This document shows, piece by piece, positions 60,137-64,000 of a stretch of DNA of 64,000 nucleotides (the stretch's first letter is position 1; each line of letters starts with the position of its first letter). The DNA is from Bacteroidales bacterium. GTDB taxonomy: Bacteria; Bacteroidota; Bacteroidia; Bacteroidales; P3. Both the position numbers and the translations under genes were made by a program. The stretch lies in assembly GCA_028708845.1 (NCBI GenBank), contig JAQVXZ010000001.1, forward strand, positions 124,001 through 188,000, given 5' to 3'. The notes under the pieces are model-generated. The model had not been told where the DNA came from and did not search any database. It saw nothing but the letters and a program-made list of their open reading frames with translations.

Positions 60137-61094
60137 TAAACTCTTGCTTTGCTTTTTCAATATTTGAAAGGAGCTTTTGGAACTTAATGTTTTCAATAGC
60201 TCCTTTTTTCTTTGCCTTATTAAATAAAGACTTATCAATATCACTATTATTAATTGCTTTAATAAGCTCCTGCATACTAGTGTTTAAGCCAAGTATCTTT
60301 GAGCGATTTATCTTTGGCTTATTATTCCATGGACAGGCTTTCAAACATATATCACAGCCATAAATATAACCCTCTAATCTAATTGATTCTTCAATGTTTC
60401 CTTTTTTAATCATATTCTGATATGAGGAGCAAAGGTTAGCATTTAATGTTTTATCATTGGTTATTGCATTATTAGGACAAGTGTCAATACAAAGATTGCA
60501 ATCCTCACATAAATCTTCAACTAAAGAAGAACTATAGTCTGTAGAATAATCTGTAGAATAGTTCGTTATGATCTCTCCAAGGAGTATTTGACTGCCGTAT
60601 TCTTTGTTGATAAGTAAGGAGTTTTTACCAATAAAGCCTAAGCCAGCTTCCTTTGCTATCATTTTCTCTGAAAAAGGGGAAGAATCAACAAAAGCAATAG
60701 CTTTAAAGTCTGGATAAGTTTCTTGTATGTAGCCTATTATCCCATAGAGAGCCTTCTTAATTGCCTTATGATAATCTTCAAAGTGACTATAAGTGGCGAA
60801 TTTCAAGTTATTATTATTGTCACTTTCAATGTTAAGTGACAGGTCTGCAAACTCTTGAGTATTATATGAAACAATAAAACTTATTATCGTTTGTCCATTT
60901 TCGAGTAGGAGGGAGGGGTCTTTTCGTTTGTCAATATTGTTGCCTAAATATTGCATTTCAGCATTATAACCTTTGTTTAGCCATTCATAAAGAAAGGAAA
61001 TATCAAATTCTTTTGCTTTTATTGCAGCACAATCTTGAAAGCCAGCTTCCAAGGCTAAGGATTTAATAATCTTAAAGTCAATAAACTTATCCAT
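60126..61094 (-). CDS. queG: Epoxyqueuosine reductase QueG
   Basis: Last step of queuosine synthesis: reduces epoxyqueuosine in tRNA with cobalamin and two 4Fe-4S clusters. The 322-residue protein has an N-terminal cobalamin-binding region (FVDSSPFSEKMIAKEAGLGF, then GKNSLLINKEYGSQILLGEI). The clusters are CEDCNLCIDTCPNNAI and CDICLKACPWNNK. A repeat-rich patch (NYSTDYSTDYSSS) near residue 195 is unusual and contains a tandem 12-base duplication. It starts 26 bases after dnaE, on the same strand. Confidence 0.93.
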   Translation of the reverse strand: MDKFIDFKIIKSLALEAGFQDCAAIKAKEFDISFLYEWLNKGYNAEMQYLGNNIDKRKDPSLLLENGQTIISFIVSYNTQEFADLSLNIESDNNNNLKFATYSHFEDYHKAIKKALYGIIGYIQETYPDFKAIAFVDSSPFSEKMIAKEAGLGFIGKNSLLINKEYGSQILLGEIITNYSTDYSTDYSSSLVEDLCEDCNLCIDTCPNNAITNDKTLNANLCSSYQNMIKKGNIEESIRLEGYIYGCDICLKACPWNNKPKINRSKILGLNTSMQELIKAINNSDIDKSLFNKAKKKGAIENIKFQKLLSNIEKAKQEFTRN

Positions 61095-61120
61095 TAATAT
61101 TATTCCTTAAATACCCTTTT

Positions 61121-64000
61121 CTAAATACTGACTTTGTCAACCTCGTATGAGTAAATGGTTTTATCATCAATCATATCTTTAATTTCTTCCACAAATTTAT
61201 GAATTGATATTAAGTGCTTCCTTGCCTTCAATGTCACTTCAAGATCTTCTGAAACATCTTTAACAAAGAAACTTAAGTTTGACTTACCTTTCGATCTCTT
61301 TGCAGTCTTTGTTATCCTTTCAACAAAGGCTGGTGTAATGTTTTCTATTGGAATAATAAGCTTTATGCCTTTTCCATACTTATCTAATACCTCATCCAAG
61401 TCCTCTATTTGAAGAATCTTAAATTCTAAATTATTCTTTGAAGCCTCATCTCCCCATCCTTTTTTCTGAACAGTAGCTTTCATAAGAACAAATAGGCCTT
61501 CTATCAAATAATTATTGAGGTTAATATAATCCTTGCCAAATAAGGCTATTTCCCTACTTGCTGTCTGGTCTTCAAATACAAACTTTGCAAAAGGTTTCCC
61601 TGTCTTGGTTTGTTTTCTTTCGCAATTATTCAAAGAACCAACTAAATAAAGAGTCTTATCCTCAAAAGGAGCTAAATCTTCAGATAGTTCATCAAGCTCA
61701 GTGTTTGAAAAAAGCTTCCTTTCAAGTGAATATTTATCTAAAGGATGCCCAGAAAGATAAAAGCCTATTGATTCCTTTTCATTTTTTAATAGTTCAATAG
61801 TAGACCAAGGTTCACAACTAGGAATTTCTGGCTCATACAATTCACTATTTTCTTCACCTCCAAACATCGAAACCTGTGATGAGTTTTCCTTATCCCTATA
61901 TCTATTACCGTACTTAATTAACCTTTCAACAAAGGTCTCTTCGTTATTATTAGATGTTTTAAACTTTTGGAAATACTGTGCCCTATGAATATTGCTAAAA
62001 GAATCAAAAGCTCCAGAACTAATTAAAGCCTCAATGCAGCGTTTGTTTATTGTTTTCAAATCCACCCTCTCAATAAAGTCAAAAGGGCTTGTAAAAGCAC
62101 CATTTGCTTCTCTTTCTCTCATTATTTCAGTTGCTGCCTTCTCCCCAACACTCTTAACAGCTGCTAATCCAAAACGAATCTCCCCTTTCTTGTTTACAGT
62201 GAAGTTAAGATCTGACTCATTAACATCAGGTCCTAAGACTGGGGTTTTCTGCCTTTGTGTCTCTTCAATATAATAGGTAATCTTCTTAATATCGTTTAGG
62301 TTATGAGTAAGGACAGATGCCATATACTCTGCTGTATAGTGAGCCTTAAGCCATGCAGTCTGGTAAGCAATATAAGCATAGCAAGTAGAATGAGATTTAT
62401 TAAAAGCATATTCAGCAAATTTCTCCCAGTCCATCCATATCTTCTCAACCAAAACAAGATCTAATCCCTTTTTCTTACTACCTTCAATGAACTTTTCTTT
62501 CAATTCATTCATAACAGCTATTTGTTTTTTCCCCATAGCCTTACGAAGAAGGTCAGCTTCTCCCTTTGTGAAGCCTGCAATAGCCTGTGAAAGCTGCATC
62601 ACCTGTTCTTGATAAACAGTAATACCATAGGTTTCTCCTAAGTATTTTTCTGTTATCTCAGGAAGGTCATAGACAACCGTCTCTCTCTTATTCTTACGAG
62701 CAATATAATTAGGGATATACTGCATAGGACCTGGACGATATAAGGCATTCATTGCAATTAAGTCCTCAAACCTATCTGGTTTTAAGTTTTGCATATGCTG
62801 ACGCATACCTTCGCTTTCAAATTGGAAGGTTCCAATGGAATCTCCTCTTTGGAAAAGTTCAAATGTTAGCTTATCGTCTAATGGAATAGTCCTAGGGTCA
62901 ATATGAATCTTGTGACTCTTTTGAATATTAGCACAAGCATCCTTAATAATTGAAAGAGTTTTCAGCCCCAAGAAGTCCATCTTAATCATGCCTACCGATT
63001 CAATAGTCTTCCCCTCAAACTGGGTAACCATCATATTAGAATCCTTAGCCAAGGAAAGGGGAACATATTTAGATAAATCATCAGGTCCAATAATTACTCC
63101 GCAAGCATGGGTTCCAGTATTTCTAATAGACCCTTCCAACTGCTTAGCAAATTTAAGGGTTTCCTTAACCAAATTAGACCCATTCTCGAGAGCATGTTTT
63201 AGTTCTGGCACTTCCTTATAGGCTTGTTCAAGTGTAGTGCCTGGTTTTTCAGGAACAAGTTTTGCTAATCTATCTGACTCATTAAGTGGTAGCTCAAGTA
63301 CTCTTGCAACATCTCTAATTGCACTCTTAGCAGCCATGGTGCCAAAGGTAATTATTTGTGCCACATGGTCAAGACCATATTTATTTTGAACATATTCCAA
63401 AACCCTTCCTCTACCATCATCATCGAAGTCCACATCAACATCAGGCAAGGAAATTCTATCAGGATTTAGAAACCTTTCGAAAAGAAGCCCATATTTAATA
63501 GGGTCAATGGCAGTTATACCTAAGCAATATGCAACCACAGAACCAGCTGCAGAACCTCTACCTGGGCCAACAATAACATCCAATTCATCTTGTGCATAAT
63601 TAATAAAGTCTTGCACAATTAGGAAATAGCCAGGGAAACCCATATTCTCAATAGTTGAAAGCTCAAATTCAATCCTTGCCCTCAATTCATCTGAAATATC
63701 GTCTCCGTATCTTTTCTTTGCACCCTCATAAGTTAGGAAATGAAGATATTCATTCTCAAATTTCGTTCTAATAATCTTTTCATAACCTCCCTTTTTCTCA
63801 AAATCCTGGTCTGATAATTCTCCTTTAAGAGTTTCAAGAGGGTATTTCGCTTTATAATCATCAAGAGAGCCAAAGCTTTCTGGTATTTCAAAAATAGGAA
63901 GAAGTGGTTCACGGTGAAGATCATAATATTCTACCTTATCAACAATCTCTTGGGTATTTGTTATAGCCTCAGGAATATTCTTAAATAGGTCTTCCATTTC
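61121..64000 (-). CDS. dnaE: DNA polymerase III alpha subunit DnaE (5' end beyond window)
   Basis: Replicative polymerase catalytic subunit. About 960 residues of the C-terminal part are present; the PHP domain lies beyond the right edge. The in-frame Met at 63997 (MEDLFKNIPEAI) is internal because the frame stays open to 64000 and family members continue upstream. The palm has GPGRGSAAGSVVAYCLGI and the catalytic aspartates in LPDVDVDFDDDGR. The finger, HhH (AVKSVGEKAATEIM) and OB-fold (TLYLVGSLNNCERKQTKTG) regions follow in the usual order. It is followed 26 bases later by queG. Confidence 0.97.
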   Translation of the reverse strand, partial: EMEDLFKNIPEAITNTQEIVDKVEYYDLHREPLLPIFEIPESFGSLDDYKAKYPLETLKGELSDQDFEKKGGYEKIIRTKFENEYLHFLTYEGAKKRYGDDISDELRARIEFELSTIENMGFPGYFLIVQDFINYAQDELDVIVGPGRGSAAGSVVAYCLGITAIDPIKYGLLFERFLNPDRISLPDVDVDFDDDGRGRVLEYVQNKYGLDHVAQIITFGTMAAKSAIRDVARVLELPLNESDRLAKLVPEKPGTTLEQAYKEVPELKHALENGSNLVKETLKFAKQLEGSIRNTGTHACGVIIGPDDLSKYVPLSLAKDSNMMVTQFEGKTIESVGMIKMDFLGLKTLSIIKDACANIQKSHKIHIDPRTIPLDDKLTFELFQRGDSIGTFQFESEGMRQHMQNLKPDRFEDLIAMNALYRPGPMQYIPNYIARKNKRETVVYDLPEITEKYLGETYGITVYQEQVMQLSQAIAGFTKGEADLLRKAMGKKQIAVMNELKEKFIEGSKKKGLDLVLVEKIWMDWEKFAEYAFNKSHSTCYAYIAYQTAWLKAHYTAEYMASVLTHNLNDIKKITYYIEETQRQKTPVLGPDVNESDLNFTVNKKGEIRFGLAAVKSVGEKAATEIMREREANGAFTSPFDFIERVDLKTINKRCIEALISSGAFDSFSNIHRAQYFQKFKTSNNNEETFVERLIKYGNRYRDKENSSQVSMFGGEENSELYEPEIPSCEPWSTIELLKNEKESIGFYLSGHPLDKYSLERKLFSNTELDELSEDLAPFEDKTLYLVGSLNNCERKQTKTGKPFAKFVFEDQTASREIALFGKDYINLNNYLIEGLFVLMKATVQKKGWGDEASKNNLEFKILQIEDLDEVLDKYGKGIKLIIPIENITPAFVERITKTAKRSKGKSNLSFFVKDVSEDLEVTLKARKHLISIHKFVEEIKDMIDDKTIYSYEVDKVSI

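Noticed and set aside
63995-63997. True start of dnaE at 63997
   Set aside because: The frame stays open to the window edge, and DnaE proteins have a PHP domain of some 280 residues before this point.

Overview
The window is about 64 kb of AT-rich chromosome from a member of the Bacteroidota, most likely order Bacteroidales. The evidence is the promoter style (TTTG, 19 bases, TAnnTTTG), long secreted proteins with type IX secretion (T9SS) C-terminal sorting domains, a dipeptidyl-peptidase-5-like S9 enzyme, DUF4175, DUF3127 and UpxY/NusG-like proteins, and a bacterial sphingolipid cluster. A flavodiiron protein fits an anaerobe that meets oxygen. No rRNA, tRNA, CRISPR array, prophage or intact insertion sequence was found. 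The genus cannot be told from the sequence alone.

Layout. 1-6.9 kb: dnaG (cut by the left edge), a membrane protein, a lipoprotein, rdgB, a DUF2148 protein and serS. 7.6-25.8 kb: surface-protein region with a lamin-tail-domain T9SS cargo, a tiny coupled membrane-anchored protein, and two giant paralogous T9SS adhesins (2891 and 1848 residues) that share promoter, leader, signal peptide, C-terminus and terminator. 26.1-32.6 kb (minus): 2-hydroxyacid dehydrogenase, GH25 lysozyme, a lipoprotein, DUF3127 protein, S9 peptidase and an HD-domain protein. 32.7-41.1 kb: dprA, flavodiiron protein, a GT2 + GT-C/TPR glycosylation pair, an O-antigen-ligase-like protein, an alanine/ornithine racemase-family enzyme and a GNAT protein. 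41.9-49.1 kb (minus): one apparent operon with the three ceramide-synthesis enzyme types (serine palmitoyltransferase, GNAT-like acyltransferase, NAD-dependent reductase), then DUF4175 and a small protein, closed by a terminator. 49.3-51.7 kb (minus): rpiB, LUD/ferredoxin protein and deoC. 52.2-60.1 kb (plus): nadA, DUF6973 protein, M28 peptidase, hutU, an orphan UpxY-like antiterminator and sppA. 60.1-64 kb (minus): queG and dnaE (cut by the right edge).

Two observations stand out. First, several gene-free gaps hold strictly phased arrays of short words: an 8-10 base word (CTTCGTTTCA type) every 21 bases, and 14-base near-palindromes (GACAT-GGGT/ACCC-ATGTC in two gaps, a GATGTACATC type in a third) every 23 bases, with orientation flipping freely between units. 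All lie beyond a gene's 3' end and none lies in a divergent gap. I do not recognise them as a described element. Second, the AT-rich divergent gap at 51,742-52,235 carries repeated TGTTGATAA 9-mers, genes run away from it on both sides, and three parS-like sites lie within 6 kb, so it is a candidate replication origin.
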